A DNA stretch of 64,000 nucleotides, taken from the NCBI GenBank assembly GCA_029959195.1, contig CP114124.1, forward strand, positions 930,001-994,000, given 5' to 3'. Positions 22,350 to 33,076 of this stretch are shown here, one piece after another. Below the pieces are notes generated by a model that saw nothing but the letters and a program-made list of their open reading frames with translations, searched no databases and was not told the DNA's origin. The stretch's first letter is position 1. Each line of letters opens with the position of its first letter. This stretch comes from Dictyophora rubrovolvata (taxonomy: Eukaryota; Basidiomycota; Agaricomycetes; Phallales; Phallaceae). A program made the position numbers and the translations under genes.

Positions 22350-23747
22350 ATGGGAGAGGAAAGAGTTCTTAGCATCCAATCGCACGTATGTTCAGGTTAT
22401 GTTGGTAATCGCGCAGCAACATTTCCCCTTCAGTGAGTGTTTTCCGTCTACATGGCCCAACTGAAGCAATTAATATGAAGGCTACTTGGGTTCGATGTAG
22501 ACGTATGTTTAGTCTGGTCAGATAACAAGCTGTTCAACGAATTTTGATTCTTTTTCTTTTTGCTATATAGGCCGTTAACACGGTTAACTTTTCGAATCAT
22601 ACTGGTTAGAGTGTTGTGATACTTATATCAATATCTTGGGCTCATGCAATGCGCTGCTCCTTTTAGGATACGGGCGAGTAGGCGGCAGCAAAATGAGCTT
22701 TGATGACTTATCTTCCATTTTCTCCGTAATGGAACGAAATGACTTGCTCAATCCCACACGGTTTCTTACCGGTACGCGTGATCAGCGTGCTAGATGACCA
22801 CAGTTAGAATATCCGACCCTTTGACTAGGATACGTCCCCGGCGCAGCCGCTCTGAATGAGGTATATCAACTAGCAAAACGGTTACGGAGTCGATTCCCCA
22901 ATCTCATATACCTACTAGACCGTATAGTCGTTTTTCATTCTCATTCAGTGTTGAAATTGATCGCTTTTGCAGCTGTTTTGGGAGACGAAGGAAAAATGTA
23001 CGTTTCGGAAGACGTTATTCCCATTTACCGTAATTTATTACCTCTATCCACAATTATTACGCCCAATTATTTTGAGATCGAGTAAGTTTTGTCATTCTAA
23101 GAGCATTTTGCTTCCTAGAATTGAAACCATAACTTCAAAGAACTCTGACGAAGATATCCTTAAATTCGGTGACCTCCCTCAAGGACGCCCTTCGAGTCTT
23201 ACACGAAGAATACAAAGTCCCACACGTTGTAATGTCCTCTATACCTTTAAGGGGGGCATTATTATCCGATTTACCTTTGTGGATAAAAGACAAAATGATC
23301 CCCGACAACAGTGTTGCACAGTCAGGTTTCCTCTTGTGCGTCGCTTCATCGGTCGGTCCCAAGTCTGGTACCTCAACTGTGCATACTATGGTCATTCCCC
23401 GAATCAAAGGATATTTTGTTGGTGTTGGCGATTTCTTCTCCGCAATGGTCCTTGGTCACTATCGCGAGGGACATTCTGCAGACCGAGCTGATGCAATGGC
23501 TCGGGCGGTGACCAGGGCTTGTCAAATCACATATGCTCTACTCTGTCGAACGCACTATCATTCCTCCATATCACCATCTGAGGATAGTGATGAAGAATTA
23601 GATGCTCTCGACGTCGAAAGGATAGTGAAGCGAATGAAAGGCCGTGAACTTCGAATTATTCAAGAACAACGTCTAATTACAGAAGCAAGTCAATCAGAAC
23701 ATCTTCTAGGAAGGATGACTGAATGGCTAGAATTCTGGGATAATTAA
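22350..23747 (+). CDS. Pyridoxal kinase
   Basis: The enzyme phosphorylates pyridoxal, pyridoxine and pyridoxamine with ATP in the vitamin B6 salvage pathway. The ATG at 22350 opens [20 protein letters not shown], the substrate-pocket start of the family. [47 protein letters not shown] and ITPNYFEIE follow over six or seven short introns. The splice near 23130 restores [20 protein letters not shown]. The anion-hole/catalytic segment near 23425 reads [13 protein letters not shown]; most family members have GTGD, so the Thr is a Val here while the catalytic Asp is kept. The length (about 330 residues) is normal. An acidic insert ([13 protein letters not shown]) precedes the C-terminal helix. It is in tandem with the START-domain gene, 167 bases upstream. 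Confidence 0.9.
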
Positions 23748-23914
23748 TTATGTATTTCTCGTTAATAATATAGAATTTTTTGGATTCCAAGAAGTGTCGT
23801 ATGCTTGGGTGCCACACACCTCCGCTACGACGTAACGATGTCGTCACGCGGCCGCGGAGGAAATTGAGGAAATCCCAGTGCGTTAGGCCACTCAGTGTCT
23901 CTTTTCCTTGCGTA

Positions 23915-26900
23915 ATGTCCGATGGTTCCAGGTATGTTCAAATTGTTCGTATCTATAACAGATATCACATTTTTATAAAGGTTGAGACAATCCTGGAGCT
24001 CAGCTCTTTCAAACGCAGAAGGGCAATTTCGTTCATTATTACTCTCACCAAATTCCTCTAATTGGAAGAAAGTCTCTTTACATCCCACGTCTAACGGTTC
24101 ATCTAACCTATCAGGTCCTAAAAGCCCTTCTACTCCAAAGGGAAAATCTCGCGTATCATGGTCTGCAGAAAATATGATCATGCATCGGAGGCAAGCGAAA
24201 GATGGTGATATCATGCGCGTTGTGTTCGATTTGCCTTATGAAAGTCCCGTTGCAAAGCTGGACAAATGGAAAGCAATTCTGACGACACCCGATGTACGAC
24301 CGGAGTGGGATCCTTCTGTTGAGACTTCGAGCTTAGTGGAGATGTTTGATTGGAATACACGGATTACTCGAACAAATTATACACTAGGATGGCCAGCAAA
24401 GTGAGTCACTTTTAATGCTTTGATTTATCCTTTAAAAATGAATGGTATGATATCAGTCCTCGCGATACTGTTACGATTTCCAAAACATATTTCGACGGTG
24501 TAACTCTCCTTGACATTTCCACCTCGCTGCCTCGTTCACCGGACGAACCCGCTTATTTAAGGCCTGCACCGCCCTATGTAAGATCTCATTTGCATTGTAT
24601 GTCTGCCACACGTTTCTTTTTGAAGTATGCATCTCACATATGCGTATAGTGTTTGCATGGTGCATCCAATTACAGAATTCGAAGTCACCGTCGAGCGAGG
24701 AGGTATCCTCATCACCTAGCAAAATACGAGTCACCTGCTTCTGGCAGCATGATTTCAAGACAATTTGGACTTTCAACACGTCGTTAATGCAGCATTTACC
24801 AGTTATGGTTCAAGGTCTTGTGCGGCTGGTTCGGAAACGCGGTCATAGAATTCCAATGCTGTCTGCATATGGAACGGGCGTCGTAATTGAACATATAGCC
24901 TTTGAAATTGGTCGTGAAGCCTTAACCGTTGAATATGCAATTTTGAACGAAGATGACGACGAGAGTGCAAACCATTCTGTAAAGGATCTAGCCCAGGTAA
25001 ACGAAATCAAAGCGAAGAAACGGCTTGAACGCACAATAGAATGTGTTCTACCCGATCTAGTTGGATGGGATGTGCAACTGACCACTCGAGCTTCGTCAGA
25101 AGCTGTGGCGACCCTTCCTTGGAAAGCTTTAGCCCATCGTCCAAACGCACTCCCTGGGCCTGCGTATGCGACTTTGTCAATTCGTCACCCCTCTCTTCCG
25201 GATAACACAACTGTTTTGAAGGTCAAGCTAATTGTTGAGTTGTCAGGAGGAGCGTCAGGATTGCGTATCAACGGGCTGCCTCACACTGTAACCCAAGGGG
25301 AGAATCGCGATCCTCTTTCTTATACGTTGTCGCAGCAAATGCTACAAGAGACTTCAAGTGTTGGTGAACTAAGCTTTCATAGTCTTTCGACGGGACAAAG
25401 TGGTGACACACAAGCCTCGACCGTAGTACAACGTGGAAACGTTCCCAACCGGCCACCCGCCGCTGACAAGATGATTTGTGCGAGAGTTAAACGCAATTAC
25501 ATCTATTTCTCTTCTCTGTTACAAGAACCAGAGGCTAAGTGGAAAAGAAGTACGTTGTTGTTCATTTCTTTACTGATATGTCCAATGACGATGGGTTTAG
25601 GCTCGGAAGCCAGAGGGGTTACCATATCTCAACTTGATTCGATTGATCCGACGCTCATTGTTTATCGTGCGGAGGCCGTTTTTGTAGGTGTTGGACTATG
25701 GGATCTATTTAGTGCGGTAGTCTCTCCTGGAGCCCGCGTTTATTGGGACAAGATTTATGAAGACGCGACTCTGTTGCAGGATGTAAACGAGTTGACGGAA
25801 CTATGGCATTGGCGTTCCAAACCCAGTTGGCCTGTGAAGTGAGGACGTTTTCTATGTTTCCTCTTATCCTAGGAGCTTAACGATGATCTAGCGCTCGAGA
25901 CGCGATTCTGTTAAAAACCGTGTATAAGTCGCCGACCACGATTCACGTATTCTCCTTTTCTACGGATGATGTTCAACTGTTTCCCTCATTGCCACCTGTC
26001 GATCCCAATGTAATTCGGACTCAAGTGGATCTTCAGGGCTGGTCTATCGAAGTTCTATCTCCAACAACCACTCTGGTAACATTACTCGAACAATCAGACC
26101 CGAGAGGTTGGGCCGGTAAATCTTCCATTCCTCAACAAATGATCAACACAGTTACGGGAGTTGGAGAGTATGCTATCAAGTGCGGGGGACCCCCTATTAA
26201 CACTCGTATTGCCAACGCGCGATGTTTGGATATTCGATATGACCATGAAAAAGGCAGTTTTCGCTTAGAATATGAAAGTTGCGAGAATCGAGACACGAAA
26301 ACGGTTACCCCGGATGCAAGTAATGATCCCCAAGCAAATGAATCTACGACAGATTTGCCATTACAGTCAAGCTCAGATTCCTCGGACATTAACTACATCG
26401 AATGCGAGGTTAGATGCGACTTAGAGACCTGGGCTCAATCCTTGGATGTCGTAGTGGATCCGCCCCCTCAGACAGTTAGTTGTCTCCGACGCCATAAGCT
26501 ATCGAGGGAAGGAGGTGGTTTATGGCTAACCATATGTCATGATCCGGGCCTTGTGGATCGAGATCGACTTCTTGTCATTGTACGAAAAGGATCGGCAAAA
26601 GAAAAGGGCGCGGTGACGTTAAATGGTTCCAAAGTTAGGGTTGATGTCGAGGACCTACCGGAAGATGAAGTCAAATCATTGATGAAAATGAAAAGGATCA
26701 AGCCTCCACGAATACCTCTTGATCAACCTCCCGTTCTGGGACTCATCAAGCGTCGTCGAGAAGAATGGAGCGACGAAAGCGAGAACGATACTCCATCCAG
26801 TCAAACTTTTGCAGGGGTCGTGCGATGGGCAGTGTCTGCCCCAAAATTTCCGAGTCCATTGAGTCGTTTTTGGACAATGGCAGTGGAACAAACTACTGCG

Positions 26901-29386
26901 ACTACTACGGCCGCTGTCACCCTTGCTTCAACCTCCTTAGGGTCAAGAATCGTTGATGACGGTTCCCCACCTTCATCTAAACCTCCCATGAACTATGCTC
27001 TATCAGCTCTCGCTTTCCTCCAAAAACTTGACACTCGCAATGTTTCTGAAGATTGGACATTGGTCGGCAATAAAGGAGTTCCTATCCACAAAAAGACATT
27101 CCCCGAGTTATCTCTTAATGTGCCAGTCCACAGAAGCAGTAAAGTGATCGAAGGGATTTCCGCAGAAGAGATTGCTCAAATTGTGAACGATACTCGCAGT
27201 CGATCTCTCTGGGATAATACTTTTGATTCTTCAACGACATTGCAGACCTTTGGAAAAGGTTCTTACACTGCCTTCAGAGTTTATAAAGGAGGCTTCCCCT
27301 TTCGAAGTAGAGGGTTTTATACCGCTCATGTTACCGGAAGGCTATTAAAAACTTTTGACGCCCTTTCCCCGGGTGCGCGTACGCCAAATGACTCGTTACA
27401 TCCATGTCCTACAACAATATTTTGTGTATCTGCGTCCTTCAACCCAGATACGATCGAAATTTCTTTTGACCCCGTCAAATACAATCCTCATGGGCTTCCA
27501 ATTGGACAAGTCATCATTGAAGGCTGGATCCTCGAAACACTAGATCCCTATACGACTGAAAACTATGCAATTCCCTCCACAAAATGCACGTATGTGACGG
27601 CCGTCGATTATGCAGGCTCGGTACCGTTTGCTTATAATTCAATGTTGAATGCATCTCTACCTCGCGTTGTTCTTTCTATCGAACAATTTGCGAAAGCAAA
27701 CGCTGGATTTCCTTTGGTACGATTACCACCTCCAGTCATGGCTATTTTGCCTGATGCCGATGAATCACCCGCCGTCTCAGAATTGAAATCCATTAGCCCA
27801 CGCTGGGTTCTAGAGGACGGAGATAATTTGCGCTCACTTATCTTTCAGGATTCTGATATAACCACAAAAAAGTTTCAGGTTGCAATATTATTATCACCTC
27901 GAAGCACACCAGACAGTCCTCAGACGCCTCGTCCATTCCTCTCTTTACTACAGACGCAATCCCCAACTTCGCCTATCCCAAGTAGATCGCTGAATTCTTC
28001 GCCCATAGCGACAGTACGATCCCGTGCGATATCGACACCTTCGAGGTCGTTGACAGTACCTGGACCGTTATTGCGAGACAGCGTTCGTACGGCAACTGCT
28101 TCAGTGGGCTTGGGGGCCGACGTCGGATCACTCGATCTCATTTTGGGGGAAATTATCCTCGATACCAAGCTATATCCTAATGGTTACGTTATCACTGCGA
28201 AATCTCTTTTGAGAGATGCAACGACTACAAATAGTTTAATTTCACTATCGTTAATTTCTTCATCATCTCCCAGTCTTCCCATTCCCAGTCTTCCCATTTT
28301 ATGTTCATGCCATGAACTTCCGCCTACTCCCTCGCATTCATCTGGTTTGAACACCGATACGCCTAGGAGACAGTTGTTACGATTCACTCTTCCGACGGCG
28401 CAATATGATAATACTACCGATGATCCATTGTCGCTTCAAAATTTTGCAAGGCCTTCGTGGTTGTCAGATTTAGAAATGTACGGAGCCATAATTGAAATCT
28501 CGGTTTCCCCCGTGGAAGACAAGACGGGGAAGTCCCCAATGGTATTTTTCAACGGCTCAACTTTGGAAATTATGAAGGAAAAGGACTCGTCGCGATTGTT
28601 AAGAAAGGAACTTGATAACGAGAGGCTTGGGTCCCTGCCTCGATTGTCCAGGTACGATATTAGCGGTTTGATTTACAATCATTGACAAGCTTTCTAATAA
28701 CAGAACTTTAATGGCTCCGGGGGAAGATGAGCTGCCTAAAGACCTGGTTGAACCGATCGCTCTTGCTACTGTATTATTATTCAAACCTACCGACTCGAAT
28801 CCACCTCCAACATCCGACGCTCCCGATAAAGTCGCAGAGGGAACCCTCGATCTCCTGCGACATACATCTTCCGGTGACCTCTCTAATACTGTTAACGAGG
28901 TGTGTTTCTTTCACCTCATAAGCTGTATGCAGCTAAAATATGCAAATGCAGGAGTCACGGGCACCTTCTGAACAGACTGAAGTAGCGTCGCAGACGGGTC
29001 TTCTCAGGTTCCTGAATGGTTATCAAAGCGTGCTTTTCAGACGACCTAGTCAAAACATAGACGGATCAATGAAGTCGCCAATGGCAGCTTCTGGCAGTTC
29101 CACCCCGAGTAACGCAGAAGCCAAGCTGACCCAAGTTGTCGCGACGCAGGCGACGGCAAGACAACAATACCCCTTGTCGATGGTCCTTGTTATTGGCTTA
29201 ATTTCATTTTTGATTGGTTCGCTTTTGAGGTCTCTTCTCACACCTGCAGATTTCATCTACCTGTCCAAGGATTTATCCGAACTTCAAAATGATAGCAAGG
29301 GCTGGAGAGAAATTAAGCGCTTGGTAGAAGTCAAACAAATTTTTGGGGGCTGGGACTTACTAATCGGCGTCGTAAGACGGCATTGA
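23915..29386 (+). CDS. Large membrane-anchored protein with three START-like domains
   Basis: The ATG at 23915 (MSDGS) splices to RQSWSSALSNAEGQFRSLL, and about seven introns later the protein ends at 29386, some 1,700 residues. START-like lipid-pocket folds are suggested in three places. The first (about 24200-24900) has LDKWKAILTTPDVRPEWDPS and LGWPANPRDTVTISKTYFDG. The second (about 25600-26200) has VYWDKIYEDATLLQDVNELT, WHWRSKPSWPVNARDAILLK, VDLQGWSIEVLSPTTTLVTL and SSIPQQMI. The third (about 27040-27730) has DTRSRSLWDNTF, FRSRGFYTAHVTG and LPRVVLSIEQFAKANAGF. A C-terminal hydrophobic helix (MVLVIGLISFLIGSLLRSLL) is probably a tail anchor. START domains carry sterols or phospholipids; a role at membrane contacts is inference. 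I know of no named characterised homologue. Confidence 0.75.
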
Positions 29387-29595
29387 AAAAAGAACATTAT
29401 GGACACTTGTGATAAAATCACGACGCAATCTGTATTTTTATGTCACAATTCTGCATTTTATCGTTATAGTAGTAAAAATATATAATTCTGACAAATGAAA
29501 ATAGCATATGTATAGTATATATACAGCGTGTGTCAGACAAAACATCATTTTCGCTTGCCGGGGTGAACCAAAGCATCCCGAGTTCCGGTCAAAGC

Positions 29596-30651
29596 TTAGG
29601 AGTCATACCGCACAGGTTCATCTTGGTAGCTATCGTAAGGAGTATTGTACGGCTTCGGAGCGGACAATTGAATAGGCTGATAGGAGGTCGGTACAGCCCG
29701 ATTCTGGAAAGTATTACCAGCCCTTTTACACGAATATACACCCAGTCCTAAGCCTAGCAAGCTCAGGACACTGGCGACTACAACTAGCCCAGTGATGACA
29801 TGACTGAAATCCAATAATTGCTTAAGCGCGCTGGAATCAGAAGAGGAACCGGATGAGAGTCCAGAAGAAGAAGAACCGTCTGAGTTAGTTTGCGCAAGAG
29901 CTGAAAAAGAATGAGGAACGCGAAAAGCTTTTGATGGCGTGAATATTCACCAAGCAAGGATACAACTCTAGATTTTGCGATCGTATTAGGACTGCACTGT
30001 GTCAAATGGTATTAGTCTCAGTGATAAAAGTGTTATAATGCTACATACTGTGCCTGGTGGTCCACCCCCGAAAGAGCCGGTCCGAATAAGAGAGTGAACA
30101 CCGCTGGGGCTTGAAGAAGCATCTGCAACGTAATTCGTAAGATCGTTGGACGACTGGCCGTTGCTGAAAGTAGGATTGGTAGCGGTGAGGTTTGTAGAGG
30201 GGTTTGTCAATTGTATGATATCCATTGGACCAGTCCCGGCATCGATAGAAAACTGAGAGCCGTCAGGCGCAACGTTTCCGACCGTCTTGCGCACAACCAC
30301 CTCTGCTGCTGCTGCAGACACACCTGCTTTTCGAACTTTTGATAAGTCAGACGCAATATCATCTGCTGAGCAAGTGACATCAAAAACATCCGCTACGGTT
30401 CCATTATATCTGGATCGATTATAAGTACATGACAGAAGAAGTAAACGACATAATGTAACTCACACGGGGGTTCCTTGTTCAGAACACGAATAGTGGGCAT
30501 ATCCCGCCATAAGGAGAAGATTCTTTACATTGTTAGAATCCAAATTTAATTGGCTTGCTGTTGTGCTGGAAAGAGTACATGTTTTTGCTGAAGCAATCGT
30601 AGTCTTCTTGAGGAGCAATAAACCCAATGTCAAAAAGCCCAAGCCCAACAT
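29596..30651 (-). CDS. Predicted secreted/type I single-pass membrane protein, function unknown
   Basis: The ATG at 30651 gives a signal-like start (MLGLGFLTLGLLLLKK, then TIASAKTCTLSS). The exons that follow are KNLLLMAGYAHYSCSEQGTP, then YNGTVADVFDVTCSADDIAS, then an Asn/Ser/Thr-rich stretch ending GSFGGGPPGT. The last part has a Ser-rich stalk (SSSGLSSGSSSDSSALKQLL), a transmembrane helix (VITGLVVVASVLSLLGLGLG) and a short Tyr/Pro/Gln-rich cytoplasmic tail ending PVRYDS. Several Asn-X-Ser/Thr sites and paired Cys residues fit an extracellular glycosylated domain. The architecture resembles fungal wall-sensor or mucin-like proteins, but I do not recognise the family. A start in an upstream exon is possible. 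Confidence 0.55.
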
Positions 30652-30830
30652 ATCGAGAAAATCGTAAAGACGTAGCGATATGGGAAGAAAACAAATGGGG
30701 TGTCACTTTCCTTAAAGCCATCTGTTTAGCTCGGGCATTGTTGCCCGTACTGGAGAACCATTCGGATTTAATTATTAACGGGGGGGGAAGTTACGTGTAT
30801 ATATATTTGTTGAAGAGAAAAAAATAAAAA

Positions 30831-30857
30831 GGTCTAAAGGTCTAAAGGTCTAAAGGT
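30831..30857. repeat. Tandem repeat of GGTCTAAA, about 3.4 copies
   Basis: The 8-mer GGTCTAAA recurs three times without change and a fourth copy is partial. It lies about 180 bases upstream of the start of the membrane-protein gene on the minus strand, beyond an A-rich tract. It may be a microsatellite or a set of protein-binding sites. Confidence 0.9.
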
Positions 30858-30931
30858 AGTGATTATAAACAAGATTATATGATCCTTGCAAGAGCACAAG
30901 GACATTGCAAGGAGAAGAATTTTTTGGGAGG

Positions 30932-32859
30932 TTAAAGACGCGCCTGAACCCTTCCCCGGTTAACCGCGCCGCTACCCAGATACCACAAAGCGCCTTCGAC
31001 CACGTAAGCAAACCATTCCTCCACCAACTTTTGGTCGTACTTGCTTACATCGGCGAATAAAATGAACGTAAGCTGCTGGTTTAGAGCGATTGATGTCAGG
31101 TACAGTTCCTCCGGCCTGCACCGCAAATAAGGGCGGATAGTTTGGATGTGGATATCAGATATAATGTCGTCTTCGTCTTCATCTAAAGGGTAATTCGTGG
31201 GTATCAATGTATGAAGCTATATCAACTTGTTAAGACATTGTCTGGAAAACCAATAAAACACTGACATCGCCAACGGTGGAACACCCGTTTGCATAGGTAA
31301 AGTCAGGCTTGTACATGTCAACGAGTTCTTTTTCACCAGCTTCTAGCAAGGCCATCCATCGGTCCGCCATAATTTTAGATCTTTGTAAAGTCCTTGTACG
31401 CGATAATTCCGCAAACTCCACAAGTAGCGGATGCTTGAAGAATTTTTTTGATTGACGTTTGCAAGTTTCGCACCTCGAAAGAAATTGCTTTTCTGATAAT
31501 AAGGAGTCGAAGTCTGGATTCCGATGAACTTGCTCATTCGCTAGTCTAGCGATTGGCATGTACGGCAGTATTGTCTCGTACCAAGCAACTGCGATGCAGC
31601 AACGCGTCGATCCTCCGTTTTTCAGCCATTCGGGATCCAAATAGGATCGCAGATTGAAAGGGCCAAAGAAATATGTCGGTTCTCTTGTTCTGTACTCCCA
31701 TTCGGATTGAGAAATCAGCCCTTCGGCGTACAACTTGTGAGTTAGCTTGGCATGTGCCAGTTGTAGAAGGACGGGAAAGGCATTTCCAAGCGTAATCCCT
31801 TTCTGACGACAAGAGGCTAGGAGATTTCTAGTTTGCTCTCTATCAAGTTGATAGTGGAAGCTCCTGCACTTCAGAGGGTTTGAAGGGGTGTGGTCGGAAT
31901 CCCTTTGTGGTAAGGTATAGCCACCCTGAAGATAGCAAACATAAACAGACAGGTCTTTGAAAATATCGAGTAACATGTTCAACTAAACTACTCACTCGCA
32001 TCTTCAAAAGTCTTCGGTTATGTAATACCATTGCAATGGCTTTCTTCCAACGTTGAACAGGTACGGGAAGTTTTTTCGAAGGATTTAAAGGGTCTATTGA
32101 AGGGTGCAGTTCCAAGGACTCCTCCAGAACCACTGAAGGACGATATATTGGTGGAACGGTCCTGCGACACAGGATATCGAAAAATTGTTTGAATATTGAG
32201 TATACGCTTACTCCATCCATGATAGAATGTCGCATATGCACGATGACATGATGAACAGCCTTTCCGGGAGGACACTGTTTGCTCTGGGAGACAATCCAAA
32301 GTTGGCATAATAACTGATTTGAGAGTCGAGGTTCATCATTGACGGTTTTGTCGACCAGATGACAGGCCTCTTCCTCCGAGTTAACGTTGACAAAGACCAA
32401 CTCGTCTTTGGACAATGTATACAGATTTTTTTCATTTACTACAAAGTCGGCCCAGCTACCGTCCTCTCTCTCTTGTATGGTGGCCCCTAGGAGAGGGTGC
32501 AATTTCTTGATAACGAGCCATGCACCGGATACGTTTTCCCGGGAGAATAATTCATCCGCAGTTGCATGAGAGGACTCGACTGTAAACTGCGAAGCGGCTA
32601 GAAGAACAACAAATTGAGTCAACAAAGAGAACAGAAGTCAGGTGTTACCTACTATCGGAAATGCCTCTATAGACGGTGTCCCAATAGAAGGCACATTCAA
32701 CCTCTCCAAGTGGACGAGTAAATGAGTTTTTTTGACCTTGTATGCGACTCCAAACGGGCATTGAGGGAGGTGAAAAAAGTTGCGAAGATTAAAGATAGCC
32801 AGGGCAGACTTTTTATACACCAAAAATTTAATCATCACCAACAAGAGCGAATGAGACAT
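30932..32859 (-). CDS. Condensation-domain / acyltransferase-like protein
   Basis: The central block HVIVHMRHSIMDGVSVYSIF contains the HxxxDG catalytic motif (HSIMDG) of the CoA-dependent acyltransferase superfamily, which includes NRPS condensation domains and alcohol acetyltransferases. About 50 residues before it is an Asn/Glu-rich segment and after it PPIYRPSVVLEESLELHPS. A second half, FGPFNLRSYLDPEW and GGSTRCCIAVAWYE, sits where the superfamily has its DFGWG-like channel strands; I see no DFGWG. The protein ends GSGAVNRGRVQARL. There are no adenylation or carrier domains, so it is a stand-alone acyltransferase-like enzyme with unknown substrates. The 5' exon (32646-32859, from an ATG at 32859) is the least certain part. 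Confidence 0.6.
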
Positions 32860-32987
32860 CACATGAGAAAGAGATGCAGTAAAATTGGATACACCAAGGA
32901 AACAATCAGGTTATCGCCAAGCGACACGGTGGCCCCTGCCGGCTTGTGGAACTTAGCTCTTGCTAAACGAGATCTCCGTTTGTGACG

Positions 32988-33031
32988 ACGCGTTACCTGC
33001 GTGACAGTTTACCTTGCCGTAACCGACGCGT
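32988..33031. promoter_or_regulatory. Two MluI cell-cycle boxes upstream of the DNMT5-type gene
   Basis: Perfect ACGCGT hexamers lie at 32988-32993 and 33026-33031, 83 and 45 bases before the ATG at 33077. ACGCGT is the binding site of the fungal MBF (Mbp1/Swi6-type) factor that drives G1/S genes. Two copies within 44 bases next to a start codon are unlikely by chance, though single copies also occur within coding regions here. Confidence 0.6.
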
Positions 33032-33076
33032 CTATCAAAAAATCAACTTGCTTCTGTCGTCACTAGTTCCCTGGCC

